From Marivivens donghaensis (GTDB lineage Bacteria; Pseudomonadota; Alphaproteobacteria; Rhodobacterales; Rhodobacteraceae), in assembly GCF_030410045.1 (NCBI RefSeq), contig NZ_JAUFRA010000001.1, positions 124,001-188,000 of the forward strand: a stretch of 64,000 nucleotides of DNA, in the 5' to 3' direction. Every line of letters begins with the position of its first letter. Position 1 is the first letter of the stretch. The translations under genes and the position numbers were made by a program. Positions 16,664 to 26,288 of this stretch are shown here, in pieces. The notes beneath the pieces were generated by a model, which worked only from the letters and a program-made list of their open reading frames with translations, did not search any database and had not been told where the DNA came from.

Positions 16664-17530
16664 TTAGGCGCGAACGAGTGCTTCATAGTCCTCTGCGATT
16701 GAGCGGGTGATATCACCAACTTCAAAAGTGTAGTCACCGATCTGACCAACGGGAGTAACCTCAGCCGCAGTGCCTGTCAGCCAGCACTGTTCAAAGTCAG
16801 CCAACTCTTCCAGCTGAATGCGGCGCTCAATGACGTTGATGCCTTTGTCGCGCAGCATGCCGATGACGGTTTGACGGGTGATGCCATTCAGGATCGCGTC
16901 TGGGATCGGGGTGTGCACTTCGCCGTCTTTGACGAAGAAGATGTTCGCGCCAGTCGCCTCAGCCACGTAGCCACGATAGTCGAGGAACAGTGCGTCAGAG
17001 CAGCCTTTGGCTTCTGCGGCGTGTTTGGACATCGTGCAGATCATATAGAGACCAGCGGCCTTTGCAGCGGTCGGGATAGTTTCGGGCGACGGGCGCTTCC
17101 ATTTCGCGATGTCCAGCTTTGCGCCTTTCATCTTTGCGTCGCCGTAGTAGGCACCCCAAGTCCAAGCGGCCACAGCCATGCGAACAGGGTTGCGCGCGGA
17201 TGCAACACCCATGTCTTCGCCCGCGCCACGCCATGCAACAACGCGGATGTATGCGTCGGTCAGGCCGTTCGCATCCAAAACAGCTTTCTTCGCAGCTTCG
17301 ATTTCTTCAACGGTGTAGGGGATCGGCATGTCGAGCATTTCGCCCGATTTCAGCAAACGCTCAGAGTGCTCGACGGATTTGAAGATTTTGCCGTTGTAAG
17401 CGCGCTCGCCTTCGAAAACGGACGATGCGTAGTGCAGCGCATGGGTCAGAATATGGACGTTTGCGTCACGCCAATCGACCAACTGGCCGTCCATCCAGAT
17501 TTTACCGTCACGATCATCATAGCCAGCCAT
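16664..17530 (-). CDS. ilvE: Branched-chain amino acid aminotransferase
   Basis: 288 aa from ATG 17530 (MAGYDDRDGKIW, the usual start in this group). Fold-type IV PLP enzyme for the last step of valine, leucine and isoleucine synthesis. Visible: the phosphate-binding region GITRQTVIGMLRDKGI, the PLP-lysine segment MICTMSKHAAEAKG near residue 155-165, EATGANIFFVKDGEVHTP, and the C-terminal CWLTGTAAEVTPVGQIG. The seven-codon longer frame starting at 17551 is not needed. Oriented away from the petP-like gene; the gap of about 150 bp holds both promoters. Confidence 0.92.
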   Translation of the reverse strand: MAGYDDRDGKIWMDGQLVDWRDANVHILTHALHYASSVFEGERAYNGKIFKSVEHSERLLKSGEMLDMPIPYTVEEIEAAKKAVLDANGLTDAYIRVVAWRGAGEDMGVASARNPVRMAVAAWTWGAYYGDAKMKGAKLDIAKWKRPSPETIPTAAKAAGLYMICTMSKHAAEAKGCSDALFLDYRGYVAEATGANIFFVKDGEVHTPIPDAILNGITRQTVIGMLRDKGINVIERRIQLEELADFEQCWLTGTAAEVTPVGQIGDYTFEVGDITRSIAEDYEALVRA

Positions 17531-17679
17531 AGTGCACCCTCTGCTTTTCATTTATTTCTCAACGCACTACGATTTCTATCGTAAAATTGCGCGAATTCAT
17601 GAGATTCGCTAACAGTGAAGGCTTGGAATGTCAACAAGGCTGACGTATTCTGTCCGTGAACGAAAGAAGGGTTTCGGCC

Positions 17680-18177
17680 ATGAATGACGTGCCAAGCGGA
17701 CAGTCCTTGCTGTTTTTGACGGATGAACAGCTACGGCAGGGGATTGAGGCGATGTATTTTGCCTACCGCGGTTTCACGGCAGACCCTGATCGCATCCTTG
17801 AAGAAAAAGGCTACGGACGGGCGCATCACCGTGCTGTCCACTTTATCAACCGAAGCCACGGTACGACGGTGAATAATCTCTTGTCTATTCTTGGTGTTAC
17901 AAAGCAGTCCCTTAATCGTGTGTTGCGCGCTTTGATCGATGACGGTTTGGTAGAGAGCAGGGTCGGCCAAGAGGACAAGCGTGAACGTCACCTTTTCCTC
18001 ACCGAAGCTGGCCAGCGTCTGGAGCGCGAGCTGTCCGATGCGCAGCGGGATCGAATGCGGGCAGCGTTTCGCGCCGCAGGTCCAGCTGCCGTTGGTGGGT
18101 TCCGCCAAGTTCTAGAGGCGATGATGGATACGGACATGCGTCGTCAATACGAGGCGCTGAGGGATAGAACGACATGA
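17680..18177 (+). CDS. petP: MarR-family transcriptional regulator (PetP-like)
   Basis: 165 aa from ATG 17680, with AGAAGGG 8 bp upstream. Winged helix typical of MarR: TTVNNLLSILGVTKQSLNRVLRALIDDGLVESRVGQEDKRERHLFLTEAG. Its coupling by a 4-bp ATGA overlap to a response regulator is the petP-petR arrangement known from Rhodobacter capsulatus, where the pair is needed for cytochrome bc1 expression. Here petABC is about 14 kb downstream and not adjacent. The assignment rests on the pair and on MarR motifs. Confidence 0.8.
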   Translation: MNDVPSGQSLLFLTDEQLRQGIEAMYFAYRGFTADPDRILEEKGYGRAHHRAVHFINRSHGTTVNNLLSILGVTKQSLNRVLRALIDDGLVESRVGQEDKRERHLFLTEAGQRLERELSDAQRDRMRAAFRAAGPAAVGGFRQVLEAMMDTDMRRQYEALRDRTT

Positions 18178-18875
18178 GCGCCGATGACGCCCATATTTTA
18201 ATTGTTGATGACGACGAACGGATCAGGGGACTTCTACAGAAGTTCCTTATGCGGAATGGTTTTTTGGTGAGCACCGCACGCGATGCGGCTCATGCGCGTC
18301 GTATCCTGTCTGGTCTCGAATTCGATTTGATCGTTTTGGATGTCATGATGCCTGGTGAAGACGGCATGTCGTTGTGCCGCGATCTGCGGGCACGGTTGGG
18401 CACGCCCGTTATGTTGCTGACGGCAAAGGGTGAGACCTCTGATCGAATTGCTGGTTTGGAAGCGGGCGCTGACGATTACCTAGCAAAGCCGTTCGAGCCC
18501 AAAGAACTGCTGTTGCGGATCAATGCAATCCTGCGCCGTGTTCCGCAGGCGGTTCCTGCTGTCGTGGTGCCGAAGTCGCTTAATATGGGTCCGTTTCGCT
18601 ACGATGTGGATCGGGGGGAGTTGTGGAGGGGTGATGATCTGATCCGCCTGACCGCGACCGAGAGCCAGTTGATGAAGATTTTCAGCGCTAAGCCCAGTGA
18701 ACCCGTATCGCGGGGTACCTTGGTCGAGGAGCTTAGCCGTTCTGGTGGGCAAACGCAGGAACGCGCGGTCGATGTTCAGATTACCCGTCTACGCCGCAAG
18801 ATCGAGGTCGATCCGAAGCAGCCTCGTTATCTCCAGACGGTTCGCGGTTCGGGCTACATGCTGCAGCCTGATTGA
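18174..18875 (+). CDS. petR: OmpR-family response regulator (PetR-like)
   Basis: 233 aa. Receiver domain with phospho-acceptor D56 (LIVLDVMMP), acidic pocket VDDDE (11-15), K105 (AKPFEPKE); then a winged-helix DNA-binding domain ending in VDVQITRLRRKIE and TVRGSGYML. ATG overlaps the petP stop. No sensor kinase lies beside it, as in the R. capsulatus petPR pair. Likely regulates cytochrome bc1 or related respiratory genes; the target is inferred from homology. Confidence 0.85.
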   Translation: MSADDAHILIVDDDERIRGLLQKFLMRNGFLVSTARDAAHARRILSGLEFDLIVLDVMMPGEDGMSLCRDLRARLGTPVMLLTAKGETSDRIAGLEAGADDYLAKPFEPKELLLRINAILRRVPQAVPAVVVPKSLNMGPFRYDVDRGELWRGDDLIRLTATESQLMKIFSAKPSEPVSRGTLVEELSRSGGQTQERAVDVQITRLRRKIEVDPKQPRYLQTVRGSGYMLQPD

Positions 18876-18905
18876 CGGACGGATGGGATTGGGGTTCCTT
18901 GCGGT

Positions 18906-19832
18906 ATGACCACAGCCTTAATCACACACCCCGCCTGCCTGAACCATGTGACGCCCGACGGACATCCTGAACAAGTTGCCCGTCTTCAAGTCGTTTTGGA
19001 CGCCTTGTCTGATATTCCGTTGGAGCGGTTTACAGCCCCAATGGCGGCGGACGACGATTTAAAACGGTGCCATCCGCAGTCTTACATCGACCGACTACGT
19101 TCGGCATTGCCCACATCTGGCTCGCGGCAGTTGGATGCCGACACGCATATGTCGCCCGGATCGCTTGAGGCGGCGTATCGTGCTGCAGGCGCTGTCATGC
19201 TCGCAGTCGACAAAGTGCTAAACGGCGATGTGAAGAACGCCTTTGCCGCCATTCGCCCCCCCGGTCATCACGCCGAACAAGAAATCCCGATGGGCTTTTG
19301 TTTGTTCGGTAATGTCGCCATCGCGGCGAAGTATGCGCTTGATCATCATGGACTGCGCCGTGTCGCTATCGTTGATTTCGATGTTCATCACGGCAATGGC
19401 ACTCAGGCGTTGTGCGAAGATGATCCTCGTATCCTTACGATCACATCGCAACAGATGCCGCTTTGGCCGGGGACGGGTGATCCTGTTGATACGGGTGAGT
19501 TTGATAACGTTCTAAATATCGCCTTGCCGCCCGCAAGCGGCTCTGACGTTTTTCGCAAAGTATACGAAGACCAAGTGTTCCCCCGTCTTGCGGCTTTCGC
19601 ACCCGAGCTATTGATTATTTCTGCTGGCTTCGATGCGCATCGTGATGATCCGCTCGCCCAGTTGGAATTCGAGACCGAAGACTTTGCCTGGGTGACACAC
19701 CGCCTGTGTGATATTGTCGAGTCCTCTTGCAACGGGCGCGTGGTATCTGCATTGGAAGGTGGCTATAACCTTGACGCGTTGGCAGCCTCCGCTGCCGCCC
19801 TTGTAAGTGTTCTGGAGGAAAGAGGCCGATGA
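18906..19832 (+). CDS. Histone deacetylase-family amidohydrolase (AcuC/HdaH type)
   Basis: 308 aa, zinc-dependent deacetylase fold: PPGHHAE (tandem His, about 117-123), VDFDVHHGNGTQ with Asp and His zinc ligands (about 156-167), ISAGFDAHRDDPL with the third ligand Asp (about 237-249), and LEGGYNL near the C-terminus. All catalytic residues are present. Bacterial members deacetylate small molecules such as acetylpolyamines, or acetylated proteins. It overlaps xseB by 4 bp, and so leads an hdac-xseB-ispA-dxs operon. Confidence 0.87.
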   Translation: MTTALITHPACLNHVTPDGHPEQVARLQVVLDALSDIPLERFTAPMAADDDLKRCHPQSYIDRLRSALPTSGSRQLDADTHMSPGSLEAAYRAAGAVMLAVDKVLNGDVKNAFAAIRPPGHHAEQEIPMGFCLFGNVAIAAKYALDHHGLRRVAIVDFDVHHGNGTQALCEDDPRILTITSQQMPLWPGTGDPVDTGEFDNVLNIALPPASGSDVFRKVYEDQVFPRLAAFAPELLIISAGFDAHRDDPLAQLEFETEDFAWVTHRLCDIVESSCNGRVVSALEGGYNLDALAASAAALVSVLEERGR

Positions 19833-20071
19833 CTGACACGCCCGTTGATGAAATGAGCTTTGAGCAGGCGATGAAAGAGCTGGAGTCGGTTGTGAACCGT
19901 CTTGAGCATGGTGATGTGGCGCTCGACGATTCCATCGCGCTTTATGAACGTGGCGCTGCGCTAAAGGCCCGTTGCGAGGCCAAGCTGAAAGAAGCTGAAG
20001 AAAAAGTGGCCAAGATCACTTTGGGCGCTGATGGCGCACCGACTGGAACGGCACCGCTGGACGCTGGCTAA
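19829..20071 (+). CDS. xseB: Exodeoxyribonuclease VII small subunit
   Basis: 80 aa, the standard length. Contains the family helix pair FEQAMKELESVVNRLEHGDVALDDSIALYERG, followed by a lysine- and glutamate-rich helix. Partner of XseA in degrading single-stranded DNA. Its start overlaps the deacetylase stop and its stop overlaps ispA by one base, matching the widespread xseB-ispA-dxs arrangement. Confidence 0.93.
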   Translation: MTDTPVDEMSFEQAMKELESVVNRLEHGDVALDDSIALYERGAALKARCEAKLKEAEEKVAKITLGADGAPTGTAPLDAG

Positions 20072-20928
20072 TGTCATTGAACGCCGCACTAACCCGCGCT
20101 CGCGATCTGGCCGAGGCTGAGATCGCGCAGGCGCTGTCGGGCATTGATATGCCTGTCGCTGATGCGATGGGATATGCAGTGCGCGGCGGAAAAGGGTTGC
20201 GCGGTTTTTTGGTTCTCGAAGGTGCGGCGCTCCACGGTATTGCGAACGCTACCAAGGTCGCGGCGGCGATCGAATGTTTGCACGCCTATTCTCTGGTGCA
20301 TGATGATCTGCCCTGCATGGACGATGATGATGTGCGCCGTGGGCAGCCGACCGTTCATCGCAAATGGGACGAAGCGACCGCCGTCCTTGCAGGTGATGCG
20401 CTTCAATCGTTAGCATTTGAATTCTTGGCTTCCGCTGATTGTGCCGCTGAACGGCGCATAGACCTGATCCGTTCCTTTGCCGAGGCGTCGGGTGTGCGTG
20501 GGATGGTCGGTGGTCAGGCGTTGGACATCGCGGCAGAGACCGCTTTGGCTCCGCTCACACTCGATCAGATCACCACATTGCAGGCAGGTAAAACGGGTGC
20601 GCTCATCACGTGGTCCGCGACGGCGGGGCCTCGAATGGCGGGCGCGGACATTGGACCGTTGAAACGCTATGGCGATGCCTTGGGGCTGGCTTTCCAAATC
20701 TGGGACGATGTTCTGGACGTGACGGGCGATGCTGAAACGGTCGGCAAAGCCGTGGGTAAAGACGCTGATGCTGGCAAAGCGACATTCGTGTCCCTCTTGG
20801 GTTTGGACGGGGCGAAACGCCGCGCAGCCGATTTGGTGACCGAGGCTTGCGATGCCCTATCTATCTATGGTGAAACCGCGCAAACCCTGCGCGACGCGGC
20901 ACGTTTTGTGATCGCCCGCGACAAGTGA
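20071..20928 (+). CDS. ispA: Geranyl/farnesyl diphosphate synthase
   Basis: 285 aa all-alpha prenyl synthase. First aspartate-rich motif DDLPCMDDDD (about 87-96), second motif FQIWDDVLD (about 208-216), and RGGKGLRGFLV near residue 30-40 for IPP binding. It condenses IPP with DMAPP and GPP in the isoprenoid pathway, feeding quinone, hopanoid and carotenoid synthesis. Sits directly before dxs, the entry enzyme of the same pathway. Confidence 0.92.
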   Translation: MSLNAALTRARDLAEAEIAQALSGIDMPVADAMGYAVRGGKGLRGFLVLEGAALHGIANATKVAAAIECLHAYSLVHDDLPCMDDDDVRRGQPTVHRKWDEATAVLAGDALQSLAFEFLASADCAAERRIDLIRSFAEASGVRGMVGGQALDIAAETALAPLTLDQITTLQAGKTGALITWSATAGPRMAGADIGPLKRYGDALGLAFQIWDDVLDVTGDAETVGKAVGKDADAGKATFVSLLGLDGAKRRAADLVTEACDALSIYGETAQTLRDAARFVIARDK

Positions 20929-20935
20929 GACAGCC

Positions 20936-22861
20936 ATGACTGACACACCGATGACACCACACCTCGACCGCGTTCACACACCTGCGGACCTTAAGGGTAT
21001 GTCGGATTCTGAACTGCGCCATGTAGCCGATGAACTGCGTGCCGAGACGATCAGTGCGGTATCGGTGACAGGCGGGCATTTGGGCGCTGGATTGGGCGTC
21101 GTGGAACTGACGGTCGCGCTTCATGCGGTGTTCGATACGCCCAAAGATAAGATCATCTGGGACGTTTCGCACCAGTGCTACCCGCATAAGATTTTGACGG
21201 GTCGTCGTGATCGTATTCGGACCCTCCGTCAAAAAGACGGCCTGTCTGGTTTCGCCAAGCGTAGCGAGAGCCCGTATGACGCGTTTGGCGCTGGTCACTC
21301 GTCGACGTCGATCTCTGCGGCACTCGGCTTTGCCGTGGCACGCGATTTGGGCGGCGTCACCGAAGAGGGCGTCGGCGACGCGATTGCGGTGATCGGTGAT
21401 GGGTCCATGTCTGCGGGCATGGCGTTCGAGGCGATGAACAATGCGGGCCACTTGGGCAAGCGGATGATCGTAGTTCTGAACGACAACGAGATGTCGATTG
21501 CAGAGCCCGTTGGCGCGTTGTCGTCTTATCTATCGCGTCTTTATGCAGGCGCTCCGTTCCAAGAGCTGAAAGCGGCTGCCAAAGGCGCGGTAAGCCTTCT
21601 CCCCCCGCCATTCCGCGAAGGCGCTAAGCGGGCGAAGGATATGCTCAAGCATATGACCGTCGGTGGGACCATGTTCGAAGAGCTTGGGTTCTCTTACATC
21701 GGGCCGATTGATGGCCACGACATGGAGCAGCTTTTGGCCGTCTTGCGCACGGTCAAGGCGCGCGCAACTTGTCCGATCCTGATCCATGCGATTACGAAAA
21801 AAGGCAAGGGTTACGCCCCTGCTGAGGCGGCACGCGACAAAGGTCACGCGACGGCCAAATTCGACGTTCCGAGCGGGAAGCAGCACAAGGCGCCGTCCAA
21901 CGCACCAAGCTACACGAATGTTTTTGCTGAAACCTTGCTCGATTTGGCGGCAAAGGATCAAAAAATCTGCGCGATCACGGCTGCGATGCCGGATGGCACG
22001 GGTCTGTCGAAATTTATGGAACGTTATGCATCACGTTGTTTCGACGTGGGTATCGCCGAACAGCATGCGGTGACCTTTGCTGCGGGGCTGGCTGCGGGTG
22101 GAATGAAACCATTCTGCGCGCTCTATTCGACGTTCTTGCAGCGTGGTTACGATCAAGTCGTTCACGATGTTGCTATCCAACGTCTGCCCGTTCGTTTTGC
22201 AATCGACCGTGCTGGTCTCGTTGGTGCTGATGGCGCGACACATGCAGGTAGCTTTGATGTGGCGTTTCTGGCGAATTTGCCGGGCATGGTTGTCATGGCT
22301 GCGGCGGATGAGGCCGAACTGGTGCGGATGGTTGTGACGGCTGCGGCGCATGACGAAGGGCCGATCGCATTCCGCTTCCCTCGTGGTGAAGGTGTTGGCG
22401 TCGAAATTCCAACCGATGCGGAGCCTCTCGAAATCGGCAAGGGCCGCATGATTGTTGAGGGTAAGAAGGTTGCAATCCTCTCGTTCGGGACTCGACTTCA
22501 AGAGGTGATGCAAGCCGTCGAAAGTCTGAACGCTAAAGGCATCTCGCCGACCGTCGCAGATGCGCGTTTCGCAAAACCGCTCGACCGTGAATTGATCCTG
22601 AAACTTGCCGCAGATCATGACGCCTTGATCACTATCGAAGAAGGCGCGGTTGGCGGTTTCGGCAGTCACGTTGCGCAATTGCTGTCTGACGAGGGTGTAT
22701 TCGATGCGGGTCTGAAATTCCGTTCGATGGTCCTGCCTGATACGTTCATCGATCACGCCAACCCGCGCGATATGTATGCGACGGCTGGATTGAACGCCGA
22801 CGACATCGAAGCAAAAGTGCTCGAGGTTCTGGGCGTGGCGACGATCGGCAAGACTGCTTAA
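20936..22861 (+). CDS. dxs: 1-deoxy-D-xylulose-5-phosphate synthase
   Basis: 641 aa TPP-dependent enzyme that joins pyruvate and glyceraldehyde 3-phosphate as the first step of the MEP isoprenoid pathway. Visible: GHSSTSISAALG, the TPP motif GDGSMSAGMAFEAMNNAG (about 152-169), the catalytic GIAEQHAVTFAAG with its glutamate (about 371), YSTFLQRGYDQ and DRAGLVGADG. Full-length. Seven bp after ispA; converges with the SDR gene, overlapping its stop by 4 bp. Confidence 0.95.
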   Translation: MTDTPMTPHLDRVHTPADLKGMSDSELRHVADELRAETISAVSVTGGHLGAGLGVVELTVALHAVFDTPKDKIIWDVSHQCYPHKILTGRRDRIRTLRQKDGLSGFAKRSESPYDAFGAGHSSTSISAALGFAVARDLGGVTEEGVGDAIAVIGDGSMSAGMAFEAMNNAGHLGKRMIVVLNDNEMSIAEPVGALSSYLSRLYAGAPFQELKAAAKGAVSLLPPPFREGAKRAKDMLKHMTVGGTMFEELGFSYIGPIDGHDMEQLLAVLRTVKARATCPILIHAITKKGKGYAPAEAARDKGHATAKFDVPSGKQHKAPSNAPSYTNVFAETLLDLAAKDQKICAITAAMPDGTGLSKFMERYASRCFDVGIAEQHAVTFAAGLAAGGMKPFCALYSTFLQRGYDQVVHDVAIQRLPVRFAIDRAGLVGADGATHAGSFDVAFLANLPGMVVMAAADEAELVRMVVTAAAHDEGPIAFRFPRGEGVGVEIPTDAEPLEIGKGRMIVEGKKVAILSFGTRLQEVMQAVESLNAKGISPTVADARFAKPLDRELILKLAADHDALITIEEGAVGGFGSHVAQLLSDEGVFDAGLKFRSMVLPDTFIDHANPRDMYATAGLNADDIEAKVLEVLGVATIGKTA

Positions 22862-23706
22862 TCGGTTCCAGCGGCGAGAAGGGCGTCCAGACCGCTGCGG
22901 TAGTCTGGATATTTCAAAATCACACCCAATTCGTCCTTAATCCGGTCGTTTTTCACCTTTTTACTCTCGGCATAGAACGACCGCGCCATAGGCGTCATTT
23001 CGGCTGTCTCGAAATCCTCGGCTGGCGGGATCGGAAGATCCAGCAGTTTCGCGGCATAGGCAATGACGTCTTCGGGCGGGGCAGGGTCGTCGTCGCAGAC
23101 GTTATACGCGGCCCCCGGATTGGGACGGTTGATTGAGGCCCAAAGCACCTGCGCGATGTCTTCGACATGGGTACGGCTGAACACCTGACCCTGTTTAATG
23201 ATCCGCCGCGCCGTCCCATTACGCACTTTCGCAAACGGTCCACGACCGGGTCCATATATTCCCGCGAGCCTAAAGATATGGAGCGGCAGGCCCATAGTCC
23301 GCCATTCGGCCTCTGCCTTAACTCGCAGTTGCCCACGTTTTGTGGCGGGGGTCAGGGGAGCATCTTCATCCACCCAATCGCCGCTGTGATCGCCATAGAC
23401 GCCCGTCGTGGACAGATATCCGACCCATTCAAAGGTATCGGCTCGCGATAGAATTTCATCGCGCAGATGCTGAAGCACTGGGTCGCCATCTTCGTTCGGC
23501 GCAGCGGAAACCAGAAGGTGCGTCGCACAGTCCAGTGCAGGCCGCAAGTCTGCGCCGGGCCAAACGCGGGGATCAACGCCTTCGGAGAGCAATCTTGTGG
23601 CCTTGTCGGCGGACCGAGTGGTCCCGATCACCGTCCAGTCGTCGGGCAATAGTTGTGTAAGGGCTTGGGCGGAATAGCCGTGACCGAATGAGAGAAGCGT
23701 TTTCAT
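22858..23706 (-). CDS. SDR-family NAD(P)-dependent epimerase-like protein (YeeZ type)
   Basis: 282 aa from ATG 23706 (MKTLLSFGHGYSAQAL). Rossmann start LLSFGHGYSA is a degenerate GxGxxG; YLSTTGVYGDHSGDWVDE is the atypical SDR motif, and FRLAGIYGPGRGPF follows. Members of this group (SDR_a5/YeeZ) are nucleotide-sugar epimerase-like proteins of unclear substrate. The three-codon upstream extension to 23715 is less likely. The catalytic Tyr is present in TTGVYGD but without a canonical YxxxK. Confidence 0.75.
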   Translation of the reverse strand: MKTLLSFGHGYSAQALTQLLPDDWTVIGTTRSADKATRLLSEGVDPRVWPGADLRPALDCATHLLVSAAPNEDGDPVLQHLRDEILSRADTFEWVGYLSTTGVYGDHSGDWVDEDAPLTPATKRGQLRVKAEAEWRTMGLPLHIFRLAGIYGPGRGPFAKVRNGTARRIIKQGQVFSRTHVEDIAQVLWASINRPNPGAAYNVCDDDPAPPEDVIAYAAKLLDLPIPPAEDFETAEMTPMARSFYAESKKVKNDRIKDELGVILKYPDYRSGLDALLAAGTD

Positions 23707-23745
23707 GTTTCGCAATGTGACGTGACCTCAGGCATGGTCAAGTGG

Positions 23746-24498
23746 TCAGTCCCACCAGAACTGCCAAGTGGCGGCATTCAAGAGCGCCCCAGCAAGCGCA
23801 TCCAGCGTTTCGAACCCTTGATCAACGACATCTGGGCAATAGGCATAGTGCTCTTCCGCAAGCGTCAGCGCTTCGGCGAGTGTGTGAGGCGGGCGCAGAA
23901 CGTGGAAGGTTAGCGTGTCGTGGCTGTGACCAATTAGCCGTGCGCCGAACCGATCACGCCAGCGGCGCATGAGACCCATATGGACTTCGGTTTCTGGAAA
24001 GGCATTCCATCCACCGCAGTCGAGGTATGCAGGAACTTCGGTCGGGTCTGCGGTGGGGAAAAGCGCGATGTAGATCGTCTGCAACGCCGCGCCGCGTGCA
24101 GGATCCCAGACGGCGCTGTCAATCGCATCGGCGTGGTTGGTGTGCGTATCCGATGGCCCGCGTGGCGGCACTGGCTGTTTGGCGGTATTTGATCGAGTGG
24201 CCCAGTCGAGCTTTGCCTGATCCATCCATGCAGGGAAATCGAATTTGGCAGCCCGTAACGCGATGTCTGTGATGGGTCGCGGCGTGGCATCGTTCAGCAA
24301 TTCGACCGATCGGATCGAGCCGATGATGATGGGGGTATGATCCCGATTTTGGGCTTCTTTTGCGATCACGGCCTGAGCGAGATCGCTGTGACAGCGGATC
24401 AGTGGAAAGCGAGTTACTGTGGTTTCGACCAATGAACCAGCGTCGTAGATCAGAGCCTGATCATCATCTGGGCCAAATAACTTTTTCAAAATACTCAT
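23746..24498 (-). CDS. DUF4253 domain protein
   Basis: 250 aa from ATG 24498. The C-terminal half carries the DUF4253 pattern: AYLDCGGWNAFPETEVH, MRRWRDRFGARLIGHSHDTL, and HYAYCPDVVDQG followed by the terminal WQFWWD. The family is widespread and of unknown function. No catalytic residues can be named. It ends 40 bp from the SDR gene and may share its transcript. Confidence 0.75.
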   Translation of the reverse strand: MSILKKLFGPDDDQALIYDAGSLVETTVTRFPLIRCHSDLAQAVIAKEAQNRDHTPIIIGSIRSVELLNDATPRPITDIALRAAKFDFPAWMDQAKLDWATRSNTAKQPVPPRGPSDTHTNHADAIDSAVWDPARGAALQTIYIALFPTADPTEVPAYLDCGGWNAFPETEVHMGLMRRWRDRFGARLIGHSHDTLTFHVLRPPHTLAEALTLAEEHYAYCPDVVDQGFETLDALAGALLNAATWQFWWD

Positions 24499-24689
24499 GC
24501 TTGCCCCCAAGCGGTTTGACGCCATTTGCCATCATCGCTCTGCCAGCGGCAAGTGCCATTGCGTCTTGAAGACGTTGCATAACTGGTGTCAGATTTGAGG
24601 ATGGACCGATCAGGCATCATAACCGGACACTCCGACCCCGTAATCGGGGCGCATGCCGACGTCCAAAACAATTCCAAAAAGGTAGAAGA

Positions 24690-26156
24690 ATGAACCAAAT
24701 CATTACGGCCGACACATTGGCGGCGGAGAGCTTTGATAACGCAGATCAGGCCGTTGAACGCTTGATCGAATTGTATGACGCCGCCGTTCAATTCCTCGGT
24801 AAAGAGTTTTCGCGCGCTGTGACCGAAGGCAAGCCAGAAGCCCGCTATCGCGCGTTTTATCCCGAAATCCGAATTGAAACCAAAAGCTATGCCCAGACCG
24901 ATAGCCGCTTGTCGTTTGGCCATGTGGCGACGCCCGGTGTCTATTCGACGACCGTGACGCAGCCCCGTTTGTTTGCGAATTACTTGCGGCAGCAGATTGG
25001 TCAGCTGATCGAAAATCACGGTATCGCAGTCGAAATCGGGCCCTCTACGACGCCGATTCCTGTCCACTTTGCCGTCGTGAACGATGCGGCGGTTACGATC
25101 CCCCAAGAAGGCGCGATGAATTTCACCTTGCGGGATGTGTTCGACGTGCCTGATCTGTCGATCACGCACGATGATATCGTGAATGGCACGGGGTTTACGT
25201 ATCCCGATGGCTCGCATCCGCTCGCTCCGTTCACGGCGCAGCGGGTGGACTATTCGCTGGCGCGGTTGTCGCACTACACGGCCACATCGCCTGATCATTT
25301 CCAGAACCACGTTCTGTTTACGAACTACCAGTTCTACGTCGAAGAATTCGAATCCTACGCCCGTCAAATGTTGGCTGATCCCGATAGCGGCTACATCGAA
25401 TTCGTCGGGCCAGGGAACATCGTGATCACGGGCGCTGCGGAGCCGTTGCTCATTCCTGCAAAACTCCCGCAGATGCCGACATACCACCTCAAACGCTCTG
25501 ACGGCTCGGGTATTACGTTGGTCAATATCGGCGTCGGTCCGTCGAACGCGAAGACGGCAACAGACCACATTGCTGTGCTTCGTCCGCACGCTTGGCTGAT
25601 GGTTGGACACTGTGCTGGTTTGAGGAATAGCCAACGCTTGGGCGATTTCGTTTTGGCCCATGCGTACCTGCGCGAAGACCACGTTCTGGACGATGATCTG
25701 CCTGTTTGGGTTCCGATCCCAGCCCTTGCCGAGATCCAGATCGCGCTCGAGAATGCTGTGGCAGAGGTCACAGAGGTCTCTGGCTATGATCTTAAGCGCA
25801 TCATGCGCACAGGCACCGTTGCGACCATTGATAACCGCAATTGGGAACTAAGGGACCACTCTGGCCCTGTGCAGCGTTTGAGCCAATCAAGGGCCGTAGC
25901 GCTCGATATGGAGAGCGCGACCATCGCCGCCAACGGTTTCCGCTTCAGAGTGCCCTACGGCACGCTCCTGTGCGTCTCTGATAAGCCGCTGCATGGCGAG
26001 TTGAAATTACCCGGAATGGCGTCAGATTTCTATAAAACACAGGTCGCACGGCACCTCATGATTGGTGTTCGTGCTATGGAACATCTGCGAGAAATGCCTC
26101 TTGAACGCATTCATAGTCGGAAATTGCGCAGCTTTGAGGAAACAGCCTTCCTGTGA
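24690..26156 (+). CDS. amn: AMP nucleosidase
   Basis: 488 aa, typical of bacterial Amn. N-terminal AMP-specific domain followed by a nucleoside phosphorylase-like catalytic domain with VNIGVGPSNAKTATDHIAVLRPHAWLMVGHCAGLR and a late ALDMESATIAANGFRFRVPYGTLLCVSDKPLHG containing the base- and ribose-binding MES motif. Hydrolyses AMP to adenine and ribose 5-phosphate. AGGTAGAAGA ribosome site before ATG 24690. The antisense frame here (24495-25682) is only a shadow. Confidence 0.92.
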   Translation: MNQIITADTLAAESFDNADQAVERLIELYDAAVQFLGKEFSRAVTEGKPEARYRAFYPEIRIETKSYAQTDSRLSFGHVATPGVYSTTVTQPRLFANYLRQQIGQLIENHGIAVEIGPSTTPIPVHFAVVNDAAVTIPQEGAMNFTLRDVFDVPDLSITHDDIVNGTGFTYPDGSHPLAPFTAQRVDYSLARLSHYTATSPDHFQNHVLFTNYQFYVEEFESYARQMLADPDSGYIEFVGPGNIVITGAAEPLLIPAKLPQMPTYHLKRSDGSGITLVNIGVGPSNAKTATDHIAVLRPHAWLMVGHCAGLRNSQRLGDFVLAHAYLREDHVLDDDLPVWVPIPALAEIQIALENAVAEVTEVSGYDLKRIMRTGTVATIDNRNWELRDHSGPVQRLSQSRAVALDMESATIAANGFRFRVPYGTLLCVSDKPLHGELKLPGMASDFYKTQVARHLMIGVRAMEHLREMPLERIHSRKLRSFEETAFL

Positions 26157-26288
26157 TTTCGCCTTTTTGGTCGAAAATAGGGCTTTTTTGCTTGCATCGA
26201 TCCACTTTTCATAGTGGTGATCTACTATATACCGTTATTATACGGGACATGAGGCCCAATATCGGGCGGAACTAGGGAGACCATAAAA

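Noticed and set aside
24495..25682. 395-codon open frame opposite amn
   Set aside because: It covers most of the intact AMP nucleosidase gene and has no recognisable domain or ribosome site.
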